Origin: Lomentospora prolificans
Taxonomy: Eukaryota > Ascomycota > Sordariomycetes > Microascales > Microascaceae
NCBI GenBank assembly: GCA_029532625.1
Contig: JARFXM010000009.1
Span: 3,968,001-4,032,000, forward strand
Direction: 5' to 3'
Length of the DNA stretch: 64,000 bases
A program made the position numbers and the translations under genes. The notes beneath the pieces are model-generated. The model saw only the letters and a list, made by a program, of their open reading frames with translations. It ran no database searches and was not told where the DNA came from. This document shows, piece after piece, positions 12,403-23,904 of the stretch; the stretch's first letter is position 1; the number at the start of each line of letters is the position of its first letter.

Positions 12403-13003
12403 TGAGATGGATGACTTTGGTGGAAAAAGGATTTGCAAAGCGTGTTTTTTGGTCTGTTTTTACCAACACTTTTCTTGTCTCATACTGTTATTTCTTCATT
12501 TCGGCCTTTGGAACTGTATACCCCCCATTCGCTTTTCTTGGTTTTGGTAACCAATTCATGTACATTCTTAAAACCATTGGTAGAGATACCTCGTGGCGCA
12601 TCCTGGAAGGGAAAAGAGAGCATAGAGAAAAGAGGAAGAGAACTGATTCACAGTACAGGCAGGGCTCGGTTAGGGCGCTTCGGTTAGGAGGAAACTAGGC
12701 ACACTCACTCCCCAATATTAGAAGAGAATTCAATCCTCACTTACCACCTGATGAAACAACCCTTGCGCTTGATCATAGATGTAGCAGATGCCTCTCCGGG
12801 TGTGTGGTAAGAGGCACCGAAGCCGAGGGACTTATATAACTAACTACATGGCAGTTTCGAAAGTTGTAGTCGCACCGACATCAGTGGACTCAAGCGCGAA
12901 AGACGTTAAGAATCAAAATGTCATGAGACCATCATATTCATTACGACTATTCATTCTAATAATACCCAGTCTGGCTTTGTACATATCATCTCGTAAGAAA
13001 ATG

Positions 13004-13039
<36 letters not shown>

Positions 13040-13510
13040 GCCGTATCATGCCCAGTGTATGAACAAGAAGGGGACAAGAAGAAAACAAAGACATTCAAGC
13101 GAGGAACGAATGCGAAAGGGAGAAGGCTCCGCGTCTCGTACGTGAAGTGGCTCCTCAACATCGACTTGGGAGAGACTGGGGCTCTCTGACTGACCGCTGG
13201 CAAACTGCTATATGGTACATTGCTGGTTATGGGCGTCTCGAGTGTGTGTGGTGACGGGGCTAAGTTAGGAAAGAAAGCAAGTGAGTGATGGAACGACGAA
13301 GGCGGCGGATTATCGTCGCTCTTTACGGAATGGGGAAGGAAAAGGTTCGCCGGCCCGTCTAAAAACGCCATGTGAATGAACTGAAGAAAAACAAACAAAC
13401 AAAAAAAAAAAAAAAAAAAAGAGCAGGATAAACAACGAACGACTCGGCAATCTATGTTGGAAGGGTTGAGAGTGAGAGTGAGAGAGAGAGCTTGCCCTCC
13501 TGTGTCGATC
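12403..13510. other. Convergent intergenic region with A tracts
   Basis: This lies between two genes that converge, so it holds two 3' UTRs. Pure A runs lie at 13004-13037 (34 bases) and 13401-13420. The frame at 12788-13189 is an artefact: its poly-Lys block is just the A run. No gene is seen. Confidence 0.6.
13004..13037 (+). repeat. Poly-A tract (34 bases)
   Basis: An uninterrupted run of A in the 3' flank shared by two convergent genes. It could be a retroposed poly-A remnant, but I see no target-site duplication or element body, so simple slippage is the likelier origin. Confidence 0.9.
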
Positions 13511-15657
13511 TCACATGGACACGACTCGACCGCTCGCGGGCATGGTCCTGGGCCTGGGCCTCAAGTTGATCACCATCTCCAATTCACGGAGCATGCCTTT
13601 GGTGGCGTCGGCCTTGTCCTTGGCTTGCTCTTTTCTCTCTCGCTCCTCTCTCATCTTGGCGATCCTTTCTTCCCTTGTGAGTAGCGACCGCGGCCGCGGC
13701 AGGGCTACTGCTTCAAAGAGGACCTCTGCGTCGTTTGGAAAGTCTTCGGGTACGCTCGATGCAGGTCGGTCTTCCCCATTTAGGATCTTCAAGGCATCCT
13801 GGACGGTGCCTTCCTCAACAGTGCTGAGACCACTAACGGATGATGATGGCGAGAAGAGCGTGCTCATGGAAGAAAGGCGCTTCTCGTTCCTATCGATGCC
13901 AAGAGCAAGAGCGGCTTTTCCCTCCTCCCACGCCCCAATTAGCTCCTTAAGGTCGACGCCGATAGAATCGTATTGACACATCAGGGTAGGGCCAAGTTCG
14001 GAAATGTCAGAGGACTCGTCTAGGGCGCGGTCGGATTCCTCGCGTAAAAGCTGGAGCTTGGCTTGGAGGCCGCGGATCCCGGTCGATAGCGAATTGAGCT
14101 TCCTCATCTGAGACCTCCAGCGCTCACGACCAGGTGTGAGAGGCACTTTCGGAGTTGGTGGAATTGGGAAGGCTAAAGAATATGCTCATTAGCTTCGTAC
14201 TGATCGATGATTGAGTTAGCACGATCATAAGCTGCACTCACATTCTTCCTGGCTCAAGATACTGCTAAGTCGCTCGTATGCGTCATTCGTTGCCTGGCGT
14301 AGAGAGATCAAAGCCTCCACAGCGGTGGTCCAGCGCATCAAGTCCTTACTGTCGGCATTTGCGTCGAGTGCCAGGAGTGCACAGAGAAACACCTTGCGGA
14401 GGGTGTGGAACCTCGCGGCTAGAATCTTGAGCGTACGGAGCGATTCGGCATCGTCGAACTCTTCCTCCGAATAGCCTCGCATTGCATCCGAGATGTCAAA
14501 GTCGGAGATGTCGTAGATGTCGTAATACTTCTCGAGATCGATCTGCTCAGAGAACCCCTTTACGGCCGCGGTTGCCTGGGAATAGACACCGAGAGTTTCT
14601 GCGTAACACGTCTTCAAGGCCTTGCGCAAACGGATGCACTTTCGGCTCTGAGATCGGTCTTCAATGCGGCTGATCGGGGGTAAGGGAGCGCTTCTGTACT
14701 GCAGATTAGCTTGCAATTCCCTGTTGGAGCACGCACTCCATGTTACAGAGTGCGAGGTTATGTATGGTTAACGTACATTCTATAACCGCGCGAGACCAGC
14801 TCAACCTCCTGAACCAGCGATAGGGCCGCACTGGAGGCACTGTCCAGACTTTGTGACACGGATACGAACGACGAGACTTCGGAGAGGGCCTGATCACGTC
14901 GATACCTGAGCCACTGCCTCTTGAAGTATAGCGGAGCGACTAGTGCCACCAGTGCGATCACGAACGCAAAGACGAGTACGCGCCTCTTGGTTAAGCTCGC
15001 GTAGCCACCTGCCGCTAGCCAAGCAGCTAGGAAAGCTACGGCCACAACTCCGGTTACCGAAGCAAACACTGCTGGAGCTGGCGGGAGCTCTTCGCCCTGG
15101 CATTTGCTTGGGGTTGCATCGCGTCCATTGGTTGGGTAGGCGCCGCTCTGGCCGAGGCCGGCGTGGCCTGTCAAAAGTTGGGAGGCGACGATGATGTACC
15201 GGAACCGCTCGAGAAACTTGGAATTATCGGCTTGATCGATGCGTGAAGTGACGACAGACTAAAAGAAGGGGGCGGTTAGCGAGACAAGCACTGGCCGAGT
15301 ATACCAAACCTTTCTTACCGAATATTTGGACCTAAGCTTGCGAAGGGACGAGTTCTTCGGTATCTCGAGTCGTATAGGCGGTGGCGCGTTTGGTCGGAAC
15401 CGCGACCTAACAAGTGGCCGGCCTTTGGGAGCGAAACCGGGGCTAGACGGCGGCGATGAGGAGAGATCGGGTTCGAGATCGGGTTCGAGATCGGGGGTTG
15501 CCCAGTCAGAGGCGTCAGCCTCGCCCTCGCCTGTGGACGCATCACACGGGTTAGTCGTGTTCCTTGCATAGTGCATGAGGCTCCAGCCCCTAGTAACGTG
15601 TTACCTACCTATTAGATAGTCGGCGAGGGGCGTGTGGTCTTGGACCACGGTCTCCAT
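13511..15657 (-). CDS. Vezatin/Inp2-like peroxisome inheritance protein
   Basis: Likely a membrane receptor that links peroxisomes (or another organelle) to a class V myosin, as yeast Inp2 does. Five exons (15657-15609, 15530-15319, 15258-14777, 14720-14242, 14172-13511) keep one frame across four introns of 56-78 nt and give 627 aa. There are two close hydrophobic segments at about 149-172 and 181-199. They are followed by a helical region containing LVQEVELVSRGYR, the most recognisable block of the vezatin/myosin-binding domain, then a long helical domain and a basic, charged C-terminus. Exon 2 encodes a small tandem DLEP repeat. The start ATG at 15657 opens a 16-codon first exon; the frame joins only with the donor at 15608. 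Family assignment is from the block order; the cargo organelle is inferred. Confidence 0.82.
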
Positions 15658-17163
15658 TTCGTGTGGTCTGTTGCGAGAGAGTAAACCAAGCAGTGGGAAG
15701 GTCGGGCAAGGCGTGCGTTGGACGAGAGGTTGTTTGTTGGATCGACTGTTATCGCGACGCCATCGGACACGCTAAGGTCGGTTGATGATTCTCGATTCGA
15801 GGTGCGTTCGGTGAGACTAGGTCTGGGAGTGACAGCTGGACGGGTGGAGCTGGGAAATGATAGGGGTGTTTTGTGAAAGCAGTGGTGGGTGGGTGCAGTA
15901 GTATTGTGGTATTGGCCAGCGTTTGATTTAGGTCCTGGGGACGACGGGTATATTATGAACCATCGTGCTGCACTGGTATTTTGGAGGGAGCGATTTGTTG
16001 ACGAGACACTTGGAAAAAGAGGAGTAAGGCGAAGCGAGAAGAAGCGAGGGTGAAGCTGAAGACGGGGTTGGCTCTTTAGGTCCCGGGATCACGGTAAGTT
16101 GGAACTACGCTTTTTTTGCCTAGCTCCTAATTAATGGTGATACGCGGCTTGGGAGAGGCGAAAGTCTTGAAATGCCAGCAGCTAATACGCCGACGGGGCA
16201 GAAACAGCCAGCGGGAGAAATCCCATCAATGTGGAGAGCCAGCAAAGCCGACGCCGGCGGGATTCCGGAAGTGCCTCCCTAATCTTTTCTTGTATTAAGG
16301 CGCGGGGACGGTTCACAGACAATCAAGTCGCGCTGCGATTCTCCACGCAGCTGGGTTCATGGACGATGAATGCTCGCAATGCTGGTATTATGATGTTGTC
16401 ATGGAAGCCAATCTAGAATGTTTCCAAATTTCCCGGTTTGGTCAGTTCCTTCGAACTTCTTCAGCCAGGATTGATGAACATGCCAGTGGAGATCGGGGTT
16501 CGCATTGACGCAGCTTATTATGTATGTACCTACCCGTATCGTTCATCTCCTTTGGAAGATCCCGTTCCAGTGCTGGCTAGCAAGGGCTGGCGTCGCCGAG
16601 ATTGGATAGGTTTAGGGGGTTGACCCAGTGCTCCACACTAATATTTAGTGCGTGCGATCCGCCGGGCGCGGCTGGCGCTGATATCGCTGGCTGGCTGGCT
16701 GGCTGGCGTTTGGCGGAGTTGTGCGTCTGTCCCCAGACAAGCAAGACAAGCTCTTGTACAGTGGGGTCAAGAGCATGAGGTCAAATTGCCCTCGGGTACG
16801 TACTCCGTAATGCTGACAAGCCGACGTAATGCTACGTAATGCAGCATGTGCTTCCCTTCCCATCGGCTAAATATGCTACAAGGCCGAAGAATAGCCTGGT
16901 TTCTGCCGCTTTGTGAGACGAAAGCATCAAGCTTCAGCGACACCTAGTGATCGTGGCACCTAGGGAGCTCTTGAGGGCATTCAGCATCATAGGGCTCAAC
17001 TGCTGTAAAAGCGCACGCGACACCCACATCTAGACTGAAATCAATAGATATCCCAGCGATCTGTTTCAATCCAGGCGTGGGAACCTACCGAACCACCACG
17101 ACTCCGCGCGTCTAAGCTACCTCCACTCAGTATTAGCTCCATAAGCTCTCCGCAACCGTCACA
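15658..17163. other. Divergent promoter region, Inp2-like / EMC6
   Basis: No gene is seen. It separates two divergently transcribed genes. It contains GCCAGC at 16207-16212 and 16238-16243, a (CTGG)5 tract at 16687-16706, and one TTGTACAGT element near 16753. Confidence 0.55.
16687..16706 (+). repeat. CTGG tetranucleotide repeat
   Basis: Five tandem CTGG units about 460 bases upstream of the EMC6 start. A second four-unit copy lies at 56149-56164. Confidence 0.85.
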
Positions 17164-17616
17164 ATGGCTACCGTCGAGCGAGAATATCAAATCTCGCCCA
17201 TCGTCACCGAGTCCGTCGTTCACAATACCAAGGTACTACTACCATATCCATTCTTCGGCCTATTGCGACAGCCCTTGATTTCCCCTATCCCCCGGATAGC
17301 ATGCTAACACCCACTCCCTCCGCAGACCCTCGCCAACTTCCAAAGCCTCACGGCCTCCCTCTTCGGCGTCACTGCCGGCATCCTCGGCCTCGAGTCCTAT
17401 TCCGGCTTTCTCTTCTACTTCGTCTTCACCGCCATCTGCTCCATCCTCTTCCATGCCTTCCGTATAGCCCCCAACGCCCGCGCCTCCGGTCTCTCCCCCC
17501 TCGACACCAGCACTTACTTCAAGGGCCCCCTCGACTTCTGGACGAGCGGCTTCACGTCTGGGTTACCCGGGTACATATTGACGTGGACCTTATTTTACGG
17601 CCTTGTGAGGGCGTAA
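17164..17616 (+). CDS. EMC6: ER membrane protein complex subunit 6
   Basis: EMC6 is a small core subunit of the ER membrane complex, which inserts transmembrane segments into the ER bilayer. Two exons, 17164-17232 and 17326-17616, flank a 93-nt intron that falls between codons. The protein is 119 aa, the usual size. After a soluble N-terminus (about 25 residues) come three hydrophobic segments: one containing SLTASLFGVTAGILGL, one with GFLFYFVFTAICSILFHAF, and a C-terminal one with GYILTWTLFYGL. This order matches the Rab5ip/EMC6 fold. The gene lies convergent to the GTPBP1-like gene, only about 360 bases away tail to tail. Confidence 0.9.
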
Positions 17617-17979
17617 GGGTAGAAATAACGAGCCTGGGGATGCGATAAAAGGTCATTGCTGTGTCGAATATGTGGAAGACGAAAATTCTAGTTTTTTTTT
17701 ATATATTTGGGTTTGGGCGTTTGGTTTGGCTTATAATATGTCGCTTGTTACAATAACCTCGCATCGATGAGAGCAGCTACTAGTTGCGGGCGGTTTAAAC
17801 TACCTCAAAAACACGCATATATAGCGCATTATTCCCTACAATTCGACCTGTCCACTCCGAGAATGACATGTACTAAGAAACACGACATAGGCGATCATAT
17901 ATACACGAGAAGAAGAGTCACTTAAGCAGCAAATCGCGTCCCCTTTACTGCAGTCGGATACCTCCCTGTTCTCCGGGTG
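17617..17979. other. Short convergent 3' flank
   Basis: AT-rich 3' flanks of EMC6 and the GTPase gene. No coding signal was seen. Confidence 0.6.
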
Positions 17980-20535
17980 CTAGTCAGCTACCTCAACAAC
18001 CTTGCCTACGAACGCGTCTAGGCCGGACCTGCCTCCCTCTAAAACTAGGATTTGCGAACCCAGTTCAATCCATTCGCGGCTAGACAAGATGTCGAGAGAC
18101 ACCTCTACATTGGCGGGTTTCGTCCTCTTGTACGTCTGTTCGCCGCTTTCTAGCTGGTCATCAAGCTTGAAAACGTCGTCGGGCTCATCGCCGGCGTCAT
18201 CCTTGGAACGAGCCTCGGCTACGCGCACCACCTTGGCTGCTGTTCGCACGCTAGCGATATAGATAGACACGACATTGCCTACTGCCAACGATGCGACCCG
18301 TGACTCTGTGAATAAAGCCGTGAGACCGCTTGCAGCTTGCAGCGAGACGCCGGTCTTTACCATATGAAGAGACGGGACGGCGATTACCATGCCTTTGCGG
18401 ATGCGTTTCATATGCTCTGGCTTGTCGAGGACGATGCCGATAGAGCCCACCTGTCCGGCTTCAAGAGCATTGACCGCCAGGCGAAGGTTCCTAATGCTGA
18501 CTACTCTGGCGTCATGCCATTCGCCCTTGATCTTCGATGCGGATACAGCATTCTTAATTGCTAACCTCGCGAGCTCGCCGGCGTTCTGGTGCGCCGCCAC
18601 CGTTAGTACCGAGTAACTACCTGGAGATGGCCTGTCTTCGGGCCGAGGCTCATCCGAATCGTCGTCTTCTTCTGGCGGGAACGGACCGACGACTACACGG
18701 TGTCCTACTTGAAGATCACCGAAGCGGAGGTACCCAGACACAACTGTTCCCTCGTCTACCGGCTCACTATATCCTGCAGACACGGGTGCGTGCCTTGCCG
18801 GAAGATTGTACTTCTCTTCGATGTGGAAAAGAGTAAGGGGTTGCTCGGGGTTAAGTACCGGGCCGGTGAAGTCCTGGGCGGTCGGCGTGGGGGGCATGGG
18901 CAGGTGCGCAAGAAGAGCATGGACTAAGCCGATGCCCTTCCCCATGACCGAACTTGTTAGAACTATCGGGACGTGATCCACCGGTCGATCCATCTTGCCG
19001 ACAACAGCCTGGATCTTCTTGACATCATCCGCCGGCACGTGGGTCAAGTTTGAATGGCACTCTTGGCCAGTCCGGATCAGATGCGGCTCACGACCGGCGG
19101 CCTTGGCGGCGCCCATAACTCGCTCCAGTATAGGCTTAATCACAGATAGTCCCGACGCGTCCCCTTTGGTAAGGAGCACTGCAAGCGGAATCCCAAGCTT
19201 TAGACACAGACCGAGATGGGCAGCAGCGGCATTTAACGACTGTTCTCCCGCCTGCGCATCCGCACCGTTCGCTCCGGTCGCGAAGTCTTTGTCATCGGCA
19301 GCGATGCACAAAATGATCCAATGAGGCGCCCAGCCTACGAGGCCGCGCAAAATGGTTCGACGGAATCTCGTTGCGCCCGCCGAATCAGACACGAATACTA
19401 GACGACCATCTTCGGCACCATCATGAATATTGATCCATGATTCGATATCGGGGCAACCAAAGTTGAAGATCTCGTCATCCTTGTATCCGATGAGTTCTTG
19501 CGCCACAGAACTAGTCACTCCGGAAACGACTTCATGTCGGTGTTTAAGTAAACCCAGGCGGCTACTACCCTCGCCGTTATCAAGAGTGCCGGTGGACAGC
19601 GTTCCAAGCAAGGTTGACTTGCCCGCAGTGGAGGGGCCCGTAAGGGTAACCCTCAGCTGTGCTGTGGCCGAACGTGCCGTGACGGGTCCCGAGCCATTTT
19701 GGCCGGGGTTGGGAGAGCGCGGTGCACTGATGAGACCTAGATCTGGAGTGACAAGTGCCTCGCAAACCCAGAGCTTCTGTTGCTGCAATGGCGGCATGGC
19801 AGTACTTTCAGGCCCCTCACCAGGAGTACCATCTGCACAAAACTCGCAAAGGCCAACTTCGACTACCCGAAGAACCTTGACGTCACAGCCGAGGCTGGCG
19901 GCCATGTTTCTCAGGACCAAGATACTCTCATCCAACTCATCTTTCGTCAGTCCCACCAAAGTGCCATCGTCAGATACTCCGATTTCATACAAGGCGCCTT
20001 GAGATTCCTCAAGCCCCACCGGCAGCTTCTCCGGTTTTACGAGTTGGCAGGCATCAACAATATCCTCGGGAAGCCGAGGAATGAGAATATCCCGACGAGA
20101 GCTGGTAACATGGTTTGGAGCGGACTGTTTCAATCTCCAAAGAAGCTGCGTAGTCAGATGGGACAGTCGTTGCTGACGGCTTTGACTTGATGCTGACTGT
20201 GGGGGAGGTGGTGAACTTGAGGGTTTAGTCGAGGCGGGTGGTGGTCTTGCCTGTACTGAGCCGGAAATATGAGGGGCGGTGCTAATGTGACTATATACTC
20301 TCCTTGGTCTTAATAGGAGATGCAATTTGTACTCGATCGGGCCTTCCTGGGGCTCTGGTCCTAGTCTAGAAATGCCATACTCGGAAAGCAGCCCGGGCTC
20401 AGGGACGTTGTGTAAGCTGGGCTCGTCGGCGGCATTCTGCTTCGGACTGCTAGACCCGCTGTCCGAAGCTTCAGACGGTTTCCAAGGAGAGGCGACACGG
20501 GCCGGTTCCACAAACGAGAAAAGCGACGCCATCAC
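17980..20535 (-). CDS. GTPBP1/GTPBP2-like translational GTPase
   Basis: A large EF-Tu-related GTPase. Animal GTPBP1 and GTPBP2 work in mRNA surveillance and ribosome rescue; the fungal role is unknown to me. A single 851-aa exon. Residues 1-290 form a family-specific N-terminus. The G domain has G1 GPSTAGKS (300-307), a Thr at 341 in SGVTSSV matching the GRTSSV switch I block, G3 DSAG (384-387) and G4 TKGD (456-459). The block LDNGEGSSRLGLLKHRHE closely follows the GTPBP1 signature. Beta-barrel domains II and III occupy the C-terminal third. The residue after DSAG is Ala388 (GCA, 19372-19374), where most translational GTPases have the catalytic His. The ORF opens with two Met codons, so translation could begin at 20535 or 20532. 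The family is secure; GTP hydrolysis is uncertain. Confidence 0.9.
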   Translation of the reverse strand: MMASLFSFVEPARVASPWKPSEASDSGSSSPKQNAADEPSLHNVPEPGLLSEYGISRLGPEPQEGPIEYKLHLLLRPRRVYSHISTAPHISGSVQARPPPASTKPSSSPPPPQSASSQSRQQRLSHLTTQLLWRLKQSAPNHVTSSRRDILIPRLPEDIVDACQLVKPEKLPVGLEESQGALYEIGVSDDGTLVGLTKDELDESILVLRNMAASLGCDVKVLRVVEVGLCEFCADGTPGEGPESTAMPPLQQQKLWVCEALVTPDLGLISAPRSPNPGQNGSGPVTARSATAQLRVTLTGPSTAGKSTLLGTLSTGTLDNGEGSSRLGLLKHRHEVVSGVTSSVAQELIGYKDDEIFNFGCPDIESWINIHDGAEDGRLVFVSDSAGATRFRRTILRGLVGWAPHWIILCIAADDKDFATGANGADAQAGEQSLNAAAAHLGLCLKLGIPLAVLLTKGDASGLSVIKPILERVMGAAKAAGREPHLIRTGQECHSNLTHVPADDVKKIQAVVGKMDRPVDHVPIVLTSSVMGKGIGLVHALLAHLPMPPTPTAQDFTGPVLNPEQPLTLFHIEEKYNLPARHAPVSAGYSEPVDEGTVVSGYLRFGDLQVGHRVVVGPFPPEEDDDSDEPRPEDRPSPGSYSVLTVAAHQNAGELARLAIKNAVSASKIKGEWHDARVVSIRNLRLAVNALEAGQVGSIGIVLDKPEHMKRIRKGMVIAVPSLHMVKTGVSLQAASGLTALFTESRVASLAVGNVVSIYIASVRTAAKVVRVAEARSKDDAGDEPDDVFKLDDQLESGEQTYKRTKPANVEVSLDILSSREWIELGSQILVLEGGRSGLDAFVGKVVEVAD

Positions 20536-22100
20536 AGAGAAATGGCCGAAAGGGCGCAGGAGCAGGAGGAGTTGGGCGAGGGTTTGGGGTTCTTGTATAT
20601 TTTGAACGAGTCTTTTCTTATATAAGGTCTGAATATGTCGGGAAGTATAGGTAATGATGTGTTAGGGTATGTATCCTGGTTTTCATTTTTGCTGAACGCT
20701 GATAAGAGCGGTGACGGGGGACTTGGATTGGTTGGGTGGATGAGAATGCCGTTGTTGGGTTGGTGCGCAACAAAGATCTCTCGCCGAGTCTAGACAGTGG
20801 ACACAATCACAGAATGGAGAAACCGCAAGCGTCCATTGTAAACAATAAAATGTGACGGAAGAGGAGATGCAAGAACAATGGGACTGGACGAGGCCGCGAT
20901 GTTCAGCTGGGGCCCATGATGGTCTGTCTGTCTGGGATGCGAGGTCGAGCGATGACACATTGTTGCACGTGCACATCGCTGCGTCCATCAATGTCATGGT
21001 CCATGAATGTGCATATTCGGCGACTCTCTGGCAGCTGCCTGTCATCTGTCAGTAAGCCACTGCCATGCCATGGCATAGCCAGCATGGGGCCATACAATGC
21101 AGCATCATGATTTACGAAGTAGGTAATACCATCAATGACATTGTAGGCACTGGCAATCGTCCGCTGGGGTGGATGTCGACCCCCTGTAATTCCGCTTCAC
21201 ACTCCCGGGCCCCTGCGGCACGTTTGGTTTGCGGGGCCCGCCACCCCTCCAACCACTTTCGTCGAGACCCCTGAAAGGATACCGAGGGTCTCAGCAACGG
21301 ACTGCGACAGCCAAGTGCACATCAGGTACGTCCTACATCATGCCGTCAGGCGGCGAATATCGCTCCTAGCAAGCGAGAAAATTTTCACTTGACCATAGAT
21401 CAAACGGCTTGACGAAGAGAGGTACTACTGTGTGATATATAACGAAAAGAGTCAGCTGCTACCCGCCATCGCAGCGTGCGTAATGCGGGTTGGCAAACGC
21501 TAAGGGACGCTAAGGCTGAACGGCTGAGGCCAACTAAGCCACCCATAGACGCTTATCGGGCACCAGTAGAACAATGTAGCGGCCAGGTGCACCCAGGTTC
21601 TGGCGACATCTAGTGTGAAAGTGAAACCCCACCTTGGAAGGCCTGTGGCTCTCCACCGCCAGCTTACCCGCCCAATCTCGTGTTTCTGTGCGCAACGAAC
21701 GGGAACGTACACTCCAAAAGGACTTCGCCTCTTTTCCTCTCGTTTATATATACCTTGTCACTTCGGTGCTGTGCTTTCTCCCTCGCGGTTTTGACGCAGC
21801 TCCCAAGGTCTAGCTCCCAGTCACTGTTCCTTTCGTTTTCGAAACACTCATAATACGATCGACCCGTCGATTTGCCACATAGGGATACGCCCCGCCTCTC
21901 TCCTCGTCGCTGTTATAGTCTGCCTCCCTCCCCAGGCTATCCTCGCCTCGCTTTCGATCCCGCCGCTTGAAACAGTTCCAGGCCTTGAATCCCGCATTAA
22001 TCCCATTGTGTGACATAGACTTGAGCACTGCCCGATAGGATCTATATATATATACATATATACTCAACTCTTCCCGGCAGGCCGTCTCCCCATTTCCACG
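20536..22100. other. Divergent promoter region, GTPase / Sec9
   Basis: No gene is seen. GCCAGC lies at 21078-21083. A TA-rich microsatellite (about 22043-22067) lies some 35 bases before the Sec9 ATG and could be a TATA-like element or leader sequence. Confidence 0.5.
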
Positions 22101-23575
22101 ATGAAGAAGTTCGGTTTCTCGAAAAAGTCCGACAAGGGTGGCAGTCCAGCGTCTGATAACCCCTACGCCCAGCAGCCCCCAGCGGAAGACCCATATTCCG
22201 GTGGTCCACAGTCTATGAACCAAGGATCGATGGCTCCTCGTCCCGGTGCCGGTGGCCTCCCCAACGGCCCTCGCGCAGGTCTGCCGTCAGGGCCCCGTGG
22301 CCGTGGTGGCTTCGGAGGGCCCCCTGCTCCGCGTCCCGCGCCGCCCCAACAATCTAACAGCTACGGAAGCCAGGGATACGGGTCCGATAAGTACGGGTCC
22401 GGAGGTGGCTACGGCGGCAACCGATATGATAACAACGGACAAAGTCAGTCGTCCTCTGGGTCGTCGCGCCCTGGTGGCTATGGTGGATTGGCTAAGAGCG
22501 ACTCCGATAGCTACCGTGGCGGCGATAATTATTCTCAAGGTTCTCAATCTAGTTACGGATCCTCGAGTGGCCCTGGTGGCCGGTATGGAAACGGGAACAG
22601 CGGAAACAATGGGAACCTAGAACGGACTAACAGCTCGTCCACCGAAGCTAACCGCGGCGATCTTTTCGGTGGTGCCCAGAACCGTTACAATCCCGAGCGT
22701 GGGAACGTCTATAAGCAACAGCCCCCTCAGGATGATCAACGGTATGGGCAAGGGAGATCTGCCGTGTCTGGTGGTAGCTCTGCCTCGTATGGGGGCTATG
22801 GCGACCAGCGAGAACTCACTCAGGAGGAGCGAGAAGAGGAGGGGATCCAAAACACTAAGAATGATATTGGCCAGACTCGGGACGCGTCGCTTCAATCCAC
22901 CGAAAGAACCATCCAAACCATGTATCAGACCATTGAAGTCGGCCGTGGTACCCTCGCTCAACTTGGAACACAAGGGGAGAGACTACATAATACCGAGCGA
23001 AACGTAGATCTCGCGGATAACTACAACGCCGTCGGACTCGATAAGACAAAGGAATTGCAGACCGTCAACCGAAGCATGTTCTCCGTCCATGTCGGGAACC
23101 CGTTCACGGCTAAGAAGCGTGCTGCGGCTCGAGACCAGGAGGTGATGGATCGCCACAGAATGGAAAAAGAACAGAGAGAGGCCACCCGGCGCAATCACTA
23201 CCAGGAGTCTCAGACTGTGGAGGATTCGTTTAAAAACCTGGACATCAACCAACAAGCCCCCCCATACACTCGGGTTACGCGGGAGAATAATCCGTATATT
23301 TTCGATGAGGAAGATGATGAGGCACTTACGAAGGAGCAAGCTATTAACGACAACCTTCATACGATGTCCAATCTAATAGGGACAATCAACTCCCTTGCAA
23401 CCCAACAAGGCAGAGTCGTCGATCAGCAGAACCAGGTTATTGACCGCATTGCTGCGAAGGTCGGTTTTCTCATCCACCCATGTTTATGCGAACCGCTGCT
23501 AACTGCTAGCTCTAGACGGACCGTGTGGACGATGGTGTCAGGCGGAATAGGCACGAATTGGACAAGATTCGGTGA
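22101..23575 (+). CDS. SEC9: t-SNARE Sec9 (SNAP-25 family)
   Basis: The plasma-membrane Qbc-SNARE that pairs with syntaxin (Sso) and synaptobrevin (Snc) in exocytic fusion. Two exons, 22101-23459 and 23516-23575, are separated by a 56-nt intron with a weak donor (GTCGGT) but a good CTAAC branch site. The product is 472 aa. The first ~230 residues are a Gly/Ser/Tyr/Gln-rich low-complexity region, as in other fungal Sec9 proteins. The Qb SNARE helix follows (about 245-310, with ERTIQTMYQTIEVGRGTL), then a linker, then the Qc helix, whose last heptads (DRVDDGVRRNRHELDKI) come from the 20-codon second exon. No Cys cluster or transmembrane segment is seen, which fits Sec9. Reading through the intron instead would destroy the end of the Qc helix. 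Confidence 0.92.
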
Positions 23576-23904
23576 GGCCTTGTTCACGTTATGTCTCGAT
23601 CTACGGCTTGTGGGAACGCTGCGGTTGACACTGCCATAACCACTCCTTTCGGATTGATGTTTCAAATTAGCTTATCGAGACCAGAATATACCTTGTTTTC
23701 CTAAGGAATTCTCTCCTGCCATAAATGGTAGATGTTCATACTATTGAGACCAATTACCAAGTGCATAAGTGTAGGGAATAGAATATATACCGATGTATTA
23801 AATGCGGACAGAAATTGTGGTCGCATCTCACACTGTAGTTTACTGCACAGTATCTTCCCTCGAAAAATTCTCCGTCAACCCAAGCCGTCCGAGACTTCTT
23901 AGCC
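23576..23904. other. Intergenic region Sec9 to DEAH helicase
   Basis: AT-rich spacer between two genes on the same strand. No coding feature is seen. Confidence 0.55.

Noticed and set aside
13004..13037. Poly-A tract as the tail of a retroposed element
   Set aside because: No element body or target-site duplication is visible next to it.
12788..13189. Plus-strand frame with a poly-Lys block
   Set aside because: The Lys run is simply the 34-base A tract in a 3' flank.
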